Notes under the pieces: generated by a model
Databases searched by the model: none
Told to the model about the DNA's origin: nothing
The model's input: the letters and a program-made list of their open reading frames with translations, nothing else
Assembly: GCF_014194695.1 (NCBI RefSeq)
Contig: NZ_JACIAH010000004.1
Coordinates: forward strand, 1 to 64,000
Direction: 5' to 3'
Length of the DNA stretch: 64,000 nucleotides
DNA from: Rhizobium sp. BK399
GTDB taxonomy: Bacteria > Pseudomonadota > Alphaproteobacteria > Rhizobiales > Rhizobiaceae
Part shown: positions 31,831 through 41,729 of the stretch, piece after piece
Position numbering within the stretch: position 1 is the first letter of the stretch
Layout: each line of letters opens with the position of its first letter
Program-made: the position numbers and the translations under genes

Positions 31831-33426
31831 TCAGTCGACTGCGAAAACCAGCGGCTTTGCCTGACGGATCGCCGGATTTGCCGTCAGCTTGGCAAGGACC
31901 TCGTCGCCGATCGGACCGTCGACATAAAGCAGCGCGATCGCATCGCCGCCCTGCTTGTCGCGGCCGAGCTGGAAGTTCGCGATATTGACGCCGGCAGCGC
32001 CAAGCGTGGTGCCGATGAAGCCGATCATGCCGGGAACGTCGGTGTTCGTGAGGTAGACCATGTGCGAACCGACATCGGCATCGAGATTGATGCCCTTGAT
32101 CTGGATAAAGCGGGGCTTGCCGTCCGAGAAGACCGTGCCGGCGATCGATCGGGTCATCGTGTCGGTCTTGACGGTGAGCTTGATGTAGCCGTCGAAGACG
32201 CCGGTCTTGTCGCGCTTGACCTCGGAGAGGACGATGCCCTTTTCCTTGATCATAACAGGAGCCGAGACCATGTTGACATCGGCGACCTGCGGCCGGATCA
32301 GGCCGGCAAGCAGCGCGCTCGTCAACGCCCGCGTATTCATGCCAGCCGTCGCACCGTCAAAGAGGATCTCGATTTCCTTGATCGGCTCTTCCGTCACCTG
32401 GCCGACGAAGGCACCGAGAACATCGGCGAGCCGGATGAACGGCTTGAGGATCGGTGCTTCCTCAGCAGTGATCGAGGGCATGTTGATGGCGTTGGAAACG
32501 GCACCCTTCACCAGATAGTCCGACATCTGCTCGGCAACCTGCAGGGCCACGTTCTCCTGGGCTTCCGTCGTCGACGCGCCGAGATGCGGAGTGCAAACCA
32601 CGTTCGGCAGGCCGAACAGCGGGCTTTCTTTGGCGGGCTCGACTTCGAAAACGTCGAAACCGGCTCCGGCGACGTGACCGGACTTGATGGCCTCGGCAAG
32701 TGCTGCCTCATCGACCAGGCCGCCACGGGCGCAGTTGATGATGCGAACGCCGGGCTTGGTCTTTGCGAGGTTTTCCTTGCCGAGAATGCCGCGCGTCTTG
32801 TCGGTCATCGGTACGTGCAAGGTGATGAAGTCGGCCTTGGCGAGCAGCTCGTCCAGCTCGACCTTGGTGACGCCCATCTCCTGGGCGCGCTCGGCCGAGA
32901 GGAAGGGGTCGTAGGCGAGAACATGCATGCCGAGGCCGATGGCCTTCTTGCAGACGATGCCGCCGATATTGCCGGCGCCGATGACGCCGAGCGTCTTGCC
33001 GGTGATTTCGACGCCCATGAACTTCGACTTTTCCCACTTGCCGGCCTGCGTCGAGCTGTCTGCCTGCGGCAGCTGGCGGGCAACGGCGAACATCAGAGCG
33101 ATGGCGTGTTCGGCCGTGGTGATCGAGTTGCCGAACGGCGTGTTCATGACGATGATACCGCGCTTGGAAGCGGCCGGGATATCGACATTGTCGACGCCGA
33201 TGCCGGCGCGGCCGATGACCTTGAGGTTGGTCGCGGCGGCGATCAGCTTTTCCGTTGCCTTGGTGGCGGAGCGGATAGCGAGGCCGTCGTAGTTGCCGAT
33301 GATTTCGGCAAGCTTGTCCTTGTCCTTGCCGAGCTGCGGCTGGAAATCGACTTCGACGCCGCGATCACGGAAGATCTGGACGGCAGTTTCCGACAGTTCG
33401 TCGGATACGAGAACGCGAGGTGCCAT
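31831..33426 (-). CDS. serA: D-3-phosphoglycerate dehydrogenase
   Basis: A 531-residue cytoplasmic enzyme that oxidises 3-phosphoglycerate with NAD+ in the first step of serine synthesis. It has the NAD-binding motif LGVIGAGNIGGIVCKKAIGL, the catalytic His in VCTPHLGASTTEAQENVA, an intervening ASB domain and a C-terminal ACT domain (DVPGMIGFIGTTLGAAGVN) that senses serine. This is the long (type 1) form. It follows serC by 86 bp on the same strand, so they are probably co-transcribed. A GAAGGAAG ribosome binding site precedes the ATG. Confidence 0.96.
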   Translation of the reverse strand: MAPRVLVSDELSETAVQIFRDRGVEVDFQPQLGKDKDKLAEIIGNYDGLAIRSATKATEKLIAAATNLKVIGRAGIGVDNVDIPAASKRGIIVMNTPFGNSITTAEHAIALMFAVARQLPQADSSTQAGKWEKSKFMGVEITGKTLGVIGAGNIGGIVCKKAIGLGMHVLAYDPFLSAERAQEMGVTKVELDELLAKADFITLHVPMTDKTRGILGKENLAKTKPGVRIINCARGGLVDEAALAEAIKSGHVAGAGFDVFEVEPAKESPLFGLPNVVCTPHLGASTTEAQENVALQVAEQMSDYLVKGAVSNAINMPSITAEEAPILKPFIRLADVLGAFVGQVTEEPIKEIEILFDGATAGMNTRALTSALLAGLIRPQVADVNMVSAPVMIKEKGIVLSEVKRDKTGVFDGYIKLTVKTDTMTRSIAGTVFSDGKPRFIQIKGINLDADVGSHMVYLTNTDVPGMIGFIGTTLGAAGVNIANFQLGRDKQGGDAIALLYVDGPIGDEVLAKLTANPAIRQAKPLVFAVD

Positions 33427-33512
33427 TGGGGGCTTCCTTCAAAAGGTTCAACGATGGAATGTAATCGGGATTGCGAGGCTCCGCCCGTTCGGCGGAGCCG
33501 GATGCGATCAAC

Positions 33513-34694
33513 TCAGGCGGCAGCCTGGGAAAGCGTCGCCTTCTGCGTTTCGAACGCCCAGGAAAGCCACGGCATCAGCTTCTGCATGTCTGCAGTTTCG
33601 ATCGTGGCGCCGGCCCAGATGCGCAGGCCAGACGGAGCGTCACGGTAATGGCCGATGTCGTAGGCGACACCTTCCTTGTCGAGCAGGCTGACGATGCCCT
33701 TGGCGAAGTTCGCCTGGCCGTCGGCGTCGAGTGCCAGAACGTCCTTATCGGTAATCTTCAGGCAGACCGAGGTGTTGGAAGCCGTCTCGGCCTTGACGGC
33801 CAGGTTGGCGATCCAGTCATTGGCGGCGACGAAGTCGGCGATGACCTTGGCATTGGCGTCGGCGCGGGCCATCAGGCCCTTCAGGCCGCCAACATCCTTC
33901 GACCAGAGCAGTGCGTCGATATAGTCCTCGACGCAGAGCATCGACGGCGTGTTGATGGTTTCGCCGGTGAATATGCCCTCGATCAGCTTGCCGCCCGAGG
34001 TCATGCGGAAGATTTTCGGCAGCGGCCAGGCCGGTGCGTAAGTCGTCAGACGCTCGACAGCGCGCGGCGACAGGATGATGACGCCATGAGCGCCCTCGCC
34101 GCCGAGAACCTTCTGCCAGGAGAAGGTGACAACGTCGAGCTTGGCAAAATCGAGGTTCTGCGCAAAAGCAGCCGAGGTGGCATCGCAGATCGTCAGGCCC
34201 TTGCGGTCGGCCGGGATGAAGTCGCCGTTCGGAACGCGAACGCCCGAGGTGGTGCCGTTCCAGGTGAAGACGACGTCGCGGTCGAAATCGATGGTCGAAA
34301 GGTCCGGCAGCTCGCCGTAACCGGCTTCGATCTTGCGGACGTCTTTCAGCTTCAGCTGCTTGACGACATCGGTGACCCAGCCGGCGCCGAAGCTTTCCCA
34401 GGCGACCATGTCGACGCCGCGCTCGCCGAGCAGCGACCAGAGCGCCATTTCGACGGCGCCGGTGTCGGAAGCGGGCACGATGCCGATGCGGTAATCGGCA
34501 GGCACTTCGAGAATTTCACGGGTAAGGTCGATGGCCTGCTTGAGCTTCATCTTTCCGATCTTCGCGCGGTGCGAACGGCCAAGCGGCGCGTCGGAAAGGG
34601 CTTCGAGCGACCAACCGGGACGCTTCGAGCAAGGGCCAGAAGAAAAATGAGTGTTGTTCGGACGGACGTCCGGCTTTGCGGTGGCAGCGGCCAT
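33513..34694 (-). CDS. serC: Phosphoserine aminotransferase
   Basis: A 393-residue PLP enzyme that transaminates 3-phosphohydroxypyruvate with glutamate. It begins [20 protein letters not shown] and has the substrate-binding [13 protein letters not shown] segment of the alphaproteobacterial form. The PLP-lysine is in [15 protein letters not shown]. It heads the serC-serA transcript. An upstream in-frame extension covers the leader hairpin and was not chosen; the ATG here has AAGGG at good spacing. Confidence 0.95.
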   Translation of the reverse strand: MAAATAKPDVRPNNTHFSSGPCSKRPGWSLEALSDAPLGRSHRAKIGKMKLKQAIDLTREILEVPADYRIGIVPASDTGAVEMALWSLLGERGVDMVAWESFGAGWVTDVVKQLKLKDVRKIEAGYGELPDLSTIDFDRDVVFTWNGTTSGVRVPNGDFIPADRKGLTICDATSAAFAQNLDFAKLDVVTFSWQKVLGGEGAHGVIILSPRAVERLTTYAPAWPLPKIFRMTSGGKLIEGIFTGETINTPSMLCVEDYIDALLWSKDVGGLKGLMARADANAKVIADFVAANDWIANLAVKAETASNTSVCLKITDKDVLALDADGQANFAKGIVSLLDKEGVAYDIGHYRDAPSGLRIWAGATIETADMQKLMPWLSWAFETQKATLSQAAA

Positions 34695-34704
34695 ATGTAT
34701 ACCC

Positions 34705-34790
34705 TTCCAGGTAATTAGCCTCTCGTTGGGGAGAGGTGTCCCGCCGCCGTGGATATAGATCGCGCCTGACATAGTCAACGGGCAAGCGTC
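34705..34790 (-). ncRNA. Possible serC leader RNA
   Basis: The untranslated region just before serC contains a hairpin CCTCTC-CCCAAC-GAGAGG (34719-34736) close to the ribosome binding site, with a second GC-rich segment (CCACGGCGGCGGGAC) before it. A small structured RNA called the serC motif has been described before serC in alphaproteobacteria as tandem hairpins. Position and arrangement fit, but a covariance search is needed. Confidence 0.5.
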
Positions 34791-34835
34791 GCAACTGGAG
34801 GATTTTTTGGTCTACACGCGTCATTGCGTCGCGGA

Positions 34836-35636
34836 CTACCAGCCGGCGATACGCAAGCCGATACGAATCTCGTGCCGCGTCAATCCGTCGTCGCGGCCGC
34901 TGGTCCCGGAGGGGCCGGCAAACATGCTGCCGCCGGCGATATCGGAGAAGCGATAGCCCAAATCGACCTTGATGTTGTTGGTGATTTCATAACTGAGGCC
35001 CGCCATCAGTGCATAAGTGAAGCGCCAGTTGTTTTCGCCATTGAAATCTTGGGGCGGAAACGTGACCCTAGAGCAGGCCGAACCACCATCGACGCACTCG
35101 GGTTGCGAACGTACGCTGCCCCATCTGACGTTGGTTACCCCTATGCCGGCGCCGACATACGGGGTGAAGCCGGCAACGGTCGCAAGGTCCGCATAGCCGT
35201 TGGTCATGACGCCATAGGCCCGAAGATCGGCGCGCACACCGGAGGTGCAGCCGGTCCCGGCAGGCGCGGATGCGGCACAAGGCAGATCAGTGTTGGCCGT
35301 GCCGGTAAAATCGCTTTTGAAGAAATCCCCCGTCAGGTCGGCGCGCCAGATGTCGGTGAATTGATAGCCAATCCCCGCACCGCCAGAAACGGGCTTCGAG
35401 AAGCGTGCCGAATCGAACTCGTGGATAGCCCCATCATCGAAGCGGTAGTCCGGCGTTTCGTTGCCGGTCCATGGAGCATAACCAAGATCACCGCGGAGAT
35501 ACCAGCCGGTCGTGGACGAGTCGCCCGGAATGCTTATCTCCGGTGCCTCAGCAATAGGGGGCTCCTCCGCCATCGCCCGCCCACCAAGCAGGACAAGGCT
35601 TGCCGCAGTGGCGAGGATCGTGATGGACGATTTCAT
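34836..35636 (-). CDS. Outer membrane beta-barrel protein
   Basis: A 266-residue exported protein starting MKSSITILATAASLVLLGGR, with signal peptide cleaved near AMA/EE. The mature part shows alternating amphipathic strands (STTGWYLRGDLGYAPWTGNE; GGAGIGYQFTDIWRADLTGD; YVGAGIGVTNVRW; GLSYEITNNIKVDLGYRFSD) and a final strand RHEIRIGLRIAGW. It has two Cys pairs in outer loops (CAASAPAGTGC and CVDGGSAC). It is the neighbour and distant paralogue of the next barrel gene. A porin or adhesion role cannot be decided. Confidence 0.85.
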   Translation of the reverse strand: MKSSITILATAASLVLLGGRAMAEEPPIAEAPEISIPGDSSTTGWYLRGDLGYAPWTGNETPDYRFDDGAIHEFDSARFSKPVSGGAGIGYQFTDIWRADLTGDFFKSDFTGTANTDLPCAASAPAGTGCTSGVRADLRAYGVMTNGYADLATVAGFTPYVGAGIGVTNVRWGSVRSQPECVDGGSACSRVTFPPQDFNGENNWRFTYALMAGLSYEITNNIKVDLGYRFSDIAGGSMFAGPSGTSGRDDGLTRHEIRIGLRIAGW

Positions 35637-35814
35637 TGCAATTCCCGACCGGGCAAAGCGGTGCCCGCATGACTGACCATGCGGTATTATTCCAGCGAGT
35701 TGCTAACGCGCGGTTAACCATATTTGTTAACTTCGATTGAGGTTCAAACCACGAAAAAGGCCGCCGTGACGGCGGCCTTGAAGTCGAAAGCTCCTCCAAC
35801 GATGAACGAATTGG

Positions 35815-36585
35815 CTATTGCAGCGAGTAGCGCAGGCCGAGTTTGAAGTCGTGCGAGGTAATGTTGTTGAAGTGCATCGGGCCGGTGTTAACGGTGTCAT
35901 CATAGGAGCGGAGCCGGCCGCTTTTTGCGTCACCAAGGTCAACATAGCTATAGCCGAAATCGACGGTCAGGCGGTCGGTCACTTGATAGCCGATCCCGGC
36001 ATGCAGCGCCCATGCAAAGTTCCAAGTGGAGTCGCTGTCCCCGTATGCAACTCCGAGCGTAGGGACATTAACATCGCGGAAACGAGAGATCGTATTGCGT
36101 GACGCACCGATACCGGCGCCCACATACGGCGTGATGCCCTCCCAGGTGCCGATATCGACATAGGCGTTGGCCATCAACAGCCATTCCGACTTGGCACCGT
36201 CGTAGTCATTCGTGGCATCCCAGACAGCCGTGCCCGTTGCATCGGTGTGTCCATAACGATCAAGCGCAGAGAAATCAGTCTTGCCGCGATACTGGACGAT
36301 CGCATCGCCACGAAGCCACTGGTTGAATTGATAGCCAACACCAAGTCCACCGAGCGGCCCGCTGTCAAAGCTGCCGTCATCGACAAATTCGCGAAAATCC
36401 ACGTCGTCAAACAGCTCGTGCTGCATGCTGCCAAGACGCTGATTGGTCATGCCTATATCGCCGCGCAAGTACCATCCGCCAAAGACGGGAACTGGTGGCG
36501 GCGCCGGGTCGACATAGAGATCGGCAGCGAGAGCTGGGACACCTCCCATCAGCGCCGCAGCCGCGGCAATCAAAAATCTCTTCAT
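35815..36585 (-). CDS. Outer membrane beta-barrel protein
   Basis: A 256-residue exported barrel protein starting MKRFLIAAAAALMGGVPALA/AD. Strand motifs resemble the adjacent barrel gene: GGWYLRGDIGMTNQRLG, LGVGYQFNQWLRGDAIVQY, YVGAGIGASRNTISRF, IGYQVTDRLTVDFGYSYVD, and a final HDFKLGLRYSLQ. The two genes are on the same strand about 180 bp apart and probably arose by duplication. A longer frame with six more residues exists; the ATG at 36585 gives the best signal peptide. Confidence 0.85.
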   Translation of the reverse strand: MKRFLIAAAAALMGGVPALAADLYVDPAPPPVPVFGGWYLRGDIGMTNQRLGSMQHELFDDVDFREFVDDGSFDSGPLGGLGVGYQFNQWLRGDAIVQYRGKTDFSALDRYGHTDATGTAVWDATNDYDGAKSEWLLMANAYVDIGTWEGITPYVGAGIGASRNTISRFRDVNVPTLGVAYGDSDSTWNFAWALHAGIGYQVTDRLTVDFGYSYVDLGDAKSGRLRSYDDTVNTGPMHFNNITSHDFKLGLRYSLQ

Positions 36586-36727
36586 AGTATTCTCCAGGAA
36601 CAATCAATACCCAGCACGCGCCACTAGACCGCGTCTGACCTTTATTCAGCCTGGACTCTTACAAATCAGAGTTAATGTCCGATTAAATTTACAAGATATT
36701 TATCATGATGTTACGGGAACGGACGCG

Positions 36728-36747
36728 CGCCAGCTGGGAAGCTGGCG
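36728..36747 (-). terminator. Hairpin after glmM
   Basis: A perfect 8-bp stem CGCCAGCT / AGCTGGCG with a GGGA loop lies 30 bp after the glmM stop. No T-run follows on the minus strand, so it is a weak or Rho-assisted terminator. Confidence 0.5.
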
Positions 36748-36776
36748 GCACCCGACAAAAAGCGTGCATGTCGACT

Positions 36777-38129
36777 TCAGGCTGCGGAGCGCACGTTCGA
36801 AATCGTGCCGATCAATTCGTTGACGATCCGCTCGATCTGCGAGCGGTCATCGCCCTCGGCCATGACGCGGATTAGCGGTTCCGTACCGGACGGGCGGATG
36901 ACCAGGCGGCCATTCTTTGCGAGCTCGGCCTCCGCATCGGCAATCGCCTTCTGCACCTGAATATCCTCGAGCGGCTTGCCGCCGGAGATACGGACGTTGC
37001 GGAGGAGCTGCGGCACGGGGTCAAAGCGACGGCATACTTCGCTGACGGTCCTGCCGGTCCGTTTGACCGCAGCAAGGATCTGCAGCGCAGCCACCAAACC
37101 GTCGCCCGTCGTGCCATAGTCCGACAACACGATGTGTCCGGACTGTTCACCGCCGACATTGTAGTTGTGCTGGCGCATGTGCTCGACAACGTAGCGGTCA
37201 CCGACCATCGTACGCACGAGACCAAGTCCCTTGTCGTCGAGGAAGCGCTCGAGCCCGAGATTGGACATCACGGTCGCGACAATGCCGCCGCCGCGAAGCT
37301 GCTGGCTCTCGGCGTAGCTTTCGGCGATCACAGCCATCAGCTGGTCGCCATCGACAACCGCACCGTTCTCGTCGACGATGATGACGCGGTCGGCGTCGCC
37401 GTCGAGCGCAATGCCGATATCGGCGCGCACTTCATCGACCTTCTTCTGCAGCGCGACCGGGCTGGTAGAACCGCAATTGAGATTGATGTTCGTGCCGTTC
37501 GGCTCGTTGCCAATGGTCACAACGTCGGCACCGAGTTCCCAGAGGACAGCTGGAGCCACCTTGTAGGCAGCGCCGTTTGCGCAGTCGATCGCGATCCTCA
37601 ATCCCTGCAACGTCACGTCGCGCGGCAGCGTGCGCTTGGCGTGCTCGATGTAGCGGTCGTGAACGCCGTCAACGCGCTTGGCGCGGCCGATGTCATCCGA
37701 CTTCGCAAGCTGCGAGGACAGATCCTTCTCAAGCAAATCCTCAATCTGCGACTCCAGATCGTCGGACAATTTGTAGCCATCCGGCCCAAAGAGCTTGATG
37801 CCGTTGTCCTCGTAGGGATTATGCGAGGCGGAGATCATGACACCGATATCAGCACGCAAGGACCGCGTCAGCATAGCTACGGCCGGTGTCGGTATAGGAC
37901 CGAGAACGAACGCATCGACGCCTGCAGCGGTGAAGCCGGCCACCATTGCGTTTTCGAGCATGTAGCCCGAAAGGCGGGTGTCCTTGCCTATGACGACGCG
38001 ATGACGGTGGTTGCCTCTCCGGAAGATCGTTCCAACTGCGATACCAACTCGCATCGCAAGATCCGGTGTCATCGGGAACACGTTGGATTGACCGCGAATG
38101 CCATCCGTACCGAAATAGCGTCTTTTCAT
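36777..38129 (-). CDS. glmM: Phosphoglucosamine mutase
   Basis: A 450-residue enzyme that converts glucosamine-6-phosphate to glucosamine-1-phosphate for UDP-GlcNAc, peptidoglycan and LPS. It begins [20 protein letters not shown]. The phosphoserine is Ser102 in [15 protein letters not shown]; the metal-binding loop is [15 protein letters not shown] and the phosphate-binding loop is [16 protein letters not shown] chose the ATG at 38129; a GTG two codons upstream is less likely. It lies behind ftsH, as is common in this group. Confidence 0.96.
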   Translation of the reverse strand: MKRRYFGTDGIRGQSNVFPMTPDLAMRVGIAVGTIFRRGNHRHRVVIGKDTRLSGYMLENAMVAGFTAAGVDAFVLGPIPTPAVAMLTRSLRADIGVMISASHNPYEDNGIKLFGPDGYKLSDDLESQIEDLLEKDLSSQLAKSDDIGRAKRVDGVHDRYIEHAKRTLPRDVTLQGLRIAIDCANGAAYKVAPAVLWELGADVVTIGNEPNGTNINLNCGSTSPVALQKKVDEVRADIGIALDGDADRVIIVDENGAVVDGDQLMAVIAESYAESQQLRGGGIVATVMSNLGLERFLDDKGLGLVRTMVGDRYVVEHMRQHNYNVGGEQSGHIVLSDYGTTGDGLVAALQILAAVKRTGRTVSEVCRRFDPVPQLLRNVRISGGKPLEDIQVQKAIADAEAELAKNGRLVIRPSGTEPLIRVMAEGDDRSQIERIVNELIGTISNVRSAA

Positions 38130-38314
38130 ATGCACCCCTGTGCCTTGGCGCGCCTACAGGCTGCGCATTACCACTTGCAAAAAATGAGCCGCCACAGGCG
38201 GAATTATCGCTACAAGAGCCCCAAATGAGGCCTCGCTATGTCACCGGCATGACATAAATCGCGGTGTCCATCACGTAAATTAGCAAGAAAACCCATTACA
38301 TCGCGTTACCGACG

Positions 38315-38349
38315 CGAAAGGCCGGCGTCCTAACGGACCCGGCCTTTCG
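38315..38349 (-). terminator. Rho-independent terminator of ftsH
   Basis: An 11-bp stem CGAAAGGCCGG / CCGGCCTTTCG with a 13-nt loop lies 19 bp after the ftsH stop and before glmM. The T content after the stem is modest, so some read-through into glmM is possible. Confidence 0.75.
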
Positions 38350-38367
38350 GTCATTCTGCAAGAGAAA

Positions 38368-40299
38368 TCAATGCGGCTGCGGCTCCAGGCCACCCTCCGG
38401 CTCGTCACCCTTTGTCGCTGGGCGCGTGCCGGTCTTCGGCACGGCCGAACCGCGGCTGGGCGGCGCGTCATCGCCGAGATCGCGCGACGGCTTCTCGCCG
38501 CGAATCAACGCTTTGATCTCTTCGCCCGTCAGCGTTTCGTACTCGAGCAGCCCCTCGGCGATCGCCACGAACTCCTCGTGGTGGTCGGTGAGAATGCGGC
38601 GCGCTTCCGAATAGGCGTCGTCGATCAGGCGACGGACTTCGGTGTCGATCGTCTGAGCGGTGGCCTCGGAAACATTCTTCGACTGCGAAACCGAGTGACC
38701 AAGGAACACTTCCTGCTGGTTTTCACCGTAGGAGACCTGGCCAAGCGCATCCGAAAAGCCCCACTGCGTGACCATTGCACGCGCAAGCTTGGTGGCCTGC
38801 TCGATATCGGACGATGCGCCGGAGGTGATGTTTTCCTTGCCGAATGTCAGCTCTTCTGCAACGCGACCACCCATCATGATGACGAGGCGCGACACCATCC
38901 ACTTGTAGCTCATGGAGTAGCGGTCGCCTTCAGGCAACTGCATCACCATGCCCAGCGCACGGCCGCGCGGAATGATGGTTGCCTTGTGCAGGGGATCCGC
39001 AACGGGAACCTTCAACGCGGTGATGGCATGACCGGCTTCGTGATAGGCCGTCAGCTTCTTCTCCGCCTCGGTCATCGCCGAAGAGCGGCGCTCGGCGCCC
39101 ATCATGATCTTGTCCTTGGCGTCTTCGAACTCCTGCATGGTGACGACGCGCTTGTTGCGGCGTGCAGCCATCAGGGCAGCTTCGTTGACGAGGTTCATCA
39201 GGTCAGCACCGGAGAAGCCAGGCGTACCGCGAGCCAGGACCTTGAGATCGACGTTCGGTGCCAGCGGCACATTGCGGGCGTGGACCTTCAGGATGCGCTC
39301 GCGGCCGACGATATCGGGGTTCGGAACGACGACCTGGCGGTCGAAACGGCCCGGACGCAGCAGTGCCGGATCGAGAACGTCGGGACGGTTGGTCGCAGCG
39401 ATCAGGATGATGCCCTCGTTGGCTTCAAAGCCGTCCATCTCGACCAGCAACTGGTTCAGCGTCTGCTCGCGTTCATCGTTACCGCCGCCGAGACCGGCGC
39501 CACGATGGCGGCCGACGGCGTCGATTTCGTCGATGAAGATGATGCAAGGCGCGTTCTTCTTGGCCTGCTCGAACATGTCGCGCACACGGGATGCGCCGAC
39601 ACCGACGAACATTTCAACGAAGTCGGAACCCGAGATCGTGAAGAACGGCACGTTCGCTTCGCCGGCGACAGAACGGGCGAGCAGCGTCTTACCGGTGCCA
39701 GGAGGGCCGACCAGCAACACGCCGCGCGGAATCTTGCCGCCGAGGCGCTGGAACTTCTGCGGATCGCGCAGGAATTCAACAATTTCCTCGAGGTCCTGCT
39801 TGGCTTCGTCAACGCCGGCGACGTCATCGAAGGTCACGCGGCCGTGCGCTTCAGTCAGAAGTTTAGCCTTGGACTTGCCAAAGCCCATCGCGCCGCGCGA
39901 ACCCCCTTGCATCTGCCGCATGAAGAACAGCCAGACGCCCAGGATCAGCAGCATCGGCAGCAACGTGCCGATATAGCTCAAGAAGCCCGACGAACCGTCG
40001 GTTTCCGGGCGCGCCGAAACCAGGACGTTCTTCTGCTGCAGGCGATCGAGCAGGTTGTCATCAACGACAGGGGTATAAGTCTGGAAGGTGGTGCCATTTT
40101 CAACATAGCTGCCAGACACGCGGTTGCCCGTGACGACGACTTCCTTGACGCGGCCCGCATCCACTTCACGCAAGAATTGCGAATAAGGGATTTCGCGGGA
40201 GCTGGTCTGCGCCGGCGACGTCTGGAACATGCTGAACAGAGCAATCAGCAGCAGAGCTATGATTGCCCACAAGGCGAAATTACGTAAGTTAGGGTTCAT
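38368..40299 (-). CDS. ftsH: ATP-dependent zinc metalloprotease FtsH
   Basis: A 643-residue inner-membrane AAA protease that degrades misassembled membrane proteins and regulatory proteins. Two membrane helices flank a periplasmic domain ([20 protein letters not shown] near the N-terminus and the second at about residues 107-127). AAA motifs: Walker A GPPGTGKT, Walker [13 protein letters not shown], second region of homology [19 protein letters not shown]. The zinc motif is HEAGH. It starts MNPNLRN; a slightly longer frame is not needed. Located after tilS. Confidence 0.97.
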   Translation of the reverse strand: MNPNLRNFALWAIIALLLIALFSMFQTSPAQTSSREIPYSQFLREVDAGRVKEVVVTGNRVSGSYVENGTTFQTYTPVVDDNLLDRLQQKNVLVSARPETDGSSGFLSYIGTLLPMLLILGVWLFFMRQMQGGSRGAMGFGKSKAKLLTEAHGRVTFDDVAGVDEAKQDLEEIVEFLRDPQKFQRLGGKIPRGVLLVGPPGTGKTLLARSVAGEANVPFFTISGSDFVEMFVGVGASRVRDMFEQAKKNAPCIIFIDEIDAVGRHRGAGLGGGNDEREQTLNQLLVEMDGFEANEGIILIAATNRPDVLDPALLRPGRFDRQVVVPNPDIVGRERILKVHARNVPLAPNVDLKVLARGTPGFSGADLMNLVNEAALMAARRNKRVVTMQEFEDAKDKIMMGAERRSSAMTEAEKKLTAYHEAGHAITALKVPVADPLHKATIIPRGRALGMVMQLPEGDRYSMSYKWMVSRLVIMMGGRVAEELTFGKENITSGASSDIEQATKLARAMVTQWGFSDALGQVSYGENQQEVFLGHSVSQSKNVSEATAQTIDTEVRRLIDDAYSEARRILTDHHEEFVAIAEGLLEYETLTGEEIKALIRGEKPSRDLGDDAPPSRGSAVPKTGTRPATKGDEPEGGLEPQPH

Positions 40300-40397
40300 C
40301 GAACTCCCCAGCACTGGAACAGCCGCCTCATGGCGACCGTCTTATTTGGCCTCTAACATAGGATTGCCTCAGGTGAATGCCAAGGCAAACTGGACTG

Positions 40398-41717
40398 TTA
40401 GATAGATTTTCCGTCAATAAGACCTAAAGGCGGTTTTGGATAGGGGCGTGTACCAAAGGCAGCCGCAAGGCTATCTGCGAAGATGAAATCAAATCGTGTC
40501 AAAAAACGGTCGAAGGGCGAAAAATAGGGGGTGATCCTTACTTTCTCGCCAACACTGGCAAGTGGATCTTCTCCTGCGAAATCAACGATGCGTGGTGCCG
40601 CCGTCAAGGCTCGCCGAACAACATCCCTGGGCAGTCGACCGCTGACGGGCCCGTGTTGACCTGCAAGAATAGTGATGTCGTCCGGAGATCCGTTTTCAAC
40701 GAGGAACCGGCTGTCCCAGAGACCGCGCGCACCCGGCGTCAACGTCAACGGCAAAATGCCGCGGCTTTCGCGGACAAGAAAGAGCCCGTCGCGCCGAAGA
40801 TCGAAGACCACCCTGCCCGCGGTCATCCGGCCCGGCTTCCCACTTTCAACGAGACCGAGCACATCATCCGTCTGTTTTCGCCCGAGCGGGAATGCCTGTC
40901 CGCCGAACACTGCCGCAAGGCGTGGAACGGCATAACAAAGCGTCTCTCGATCGGCGAGCCCGGCCGGCATCACCTGACCTATCCAAGGAGAATGCAGGGC
41001 AAAATACCTATGCAACCATCGGCCCGCCGAAGTGGCGAGCGCCGCGCGCACAATTGCCCCGTCCGCACCAGACGCGACCTCCGCTTCCCCCGCCAGCCGC
41101 AAGCGCACCCGAACGCGCTCATACTTCGGATCGTCGTTGCTCGGGTCATCGATCCAGGCAACCTGTCGCGCACGGAGAAAGTCGCGAATAGCTTGCCGTC
41201 TGCAGCCGAGCAGTGGCCGGGCTATCCAAAGGCTTCGATCGAAAAGGACGAGGTCCGCAATACCGGTGCTCGCTTGCTCAGAGCGCTCCTTGCGCATGGC
41301 AAGCGTCTCGCGCTGGTCGTCTGCCGTATGCCCGGTCACGACAATGTCGGCTTTCAGGCTTTTGGCGACATCGGCAAGCAGCTGGTAGCGAGCGTCGCGT
41401 GCTGCCGCCATGATGCCTGATTTGGGCTTCTCACCCTGCCACACCTTGACCAAGTGCGGGATACCAAGAGAGCTGCAGAAGGCTGCAACCTCGCGCGCCT
41501 CCTCGGCCGATTCTGCCCGCAAGGTATGGTCGACAGTTGCCGCACAAAGAGAGATTTTTGAATTGGGTATGGCCTTGAGGGCTTCAACAAGCGCCAGAAG
41601 CAGGCCGGTTGAATCGCTTCCACCTGAAATCGCGACAAGAATGCGCGTGGGTTTGGTCAGCGATGCAAGAAAACGGCGCGCTGCCGTCTCAGGTAGAAGG
41701 GGGCCGTCCGGGCACAA
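40398..41717 (-). CDS. tilS: tRNA(Ile)-lysidine synthase
   Basis: A 439-residue PP-loop ATPase that attaches lysine to C34 of tRNA-Ile2 (CAU), switching it from Met to Ile decoding. The PP-loop is ILVAISGGSDSTGLL. Further elements are AATVDHTLRAESAEEAREVA and VVTGHTADDQRET. Its stop lies before ftsH by about 98 bp, and its start is 12 bp after cpoB, so it is probably transcribed with the cpoB gene. Confidence 0.94.
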   Translation of the reverse strand: MCPDGPLLPETAARRFLASLTKPTRILVAISGGSDSTGLLLALVEALKAIPNSKISLCAATVDHTLRAESAEEAREVAAFCSSLGIPHLVKVWQGEKPKSGIMAAARDARYQLLADVAKSLKADIVVTGHTADDQRETLAMRKERSEQASTGIADLVLFDRSLWIARPLLGCRRQAIRDFLRARQVAWIDDPSNDDPKYERVRVRLRLAGEAEVASGADGAIVRAALATSAGRWLHRYFALHSPWIGQVMPAGLADRETLCYAVPRLAAVFGGQAFPLGRKQTDDVLGLVESGKPGRMTAGRVVFDLRRDGLFLVRESRGILPLTLTPGARGLWDSRFLVENGSPDDITILAGQHGPVSGRLPRDVVRRALTAAPRIVDFAGEDPLASVGEKVRITPYFSPFDRFLTRFDFIFADSLAAAFGTRPYPKPPLGLIDGKSI

Positions 41718-41729
41718 AACCGGAAGACC

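Noticed and set aside
31756..33648. 630-residue plus-strand frame opposite serA
   Set aside because: Shadow of serA; no motif, no ribosome binding site, and the terminator hairpin lies at its start.
38371..40287. 638-residue plus-strand frame opposite ftsH
   Set aside because: Shadow of ftsH; composition is that of a reversed high-GC gene.
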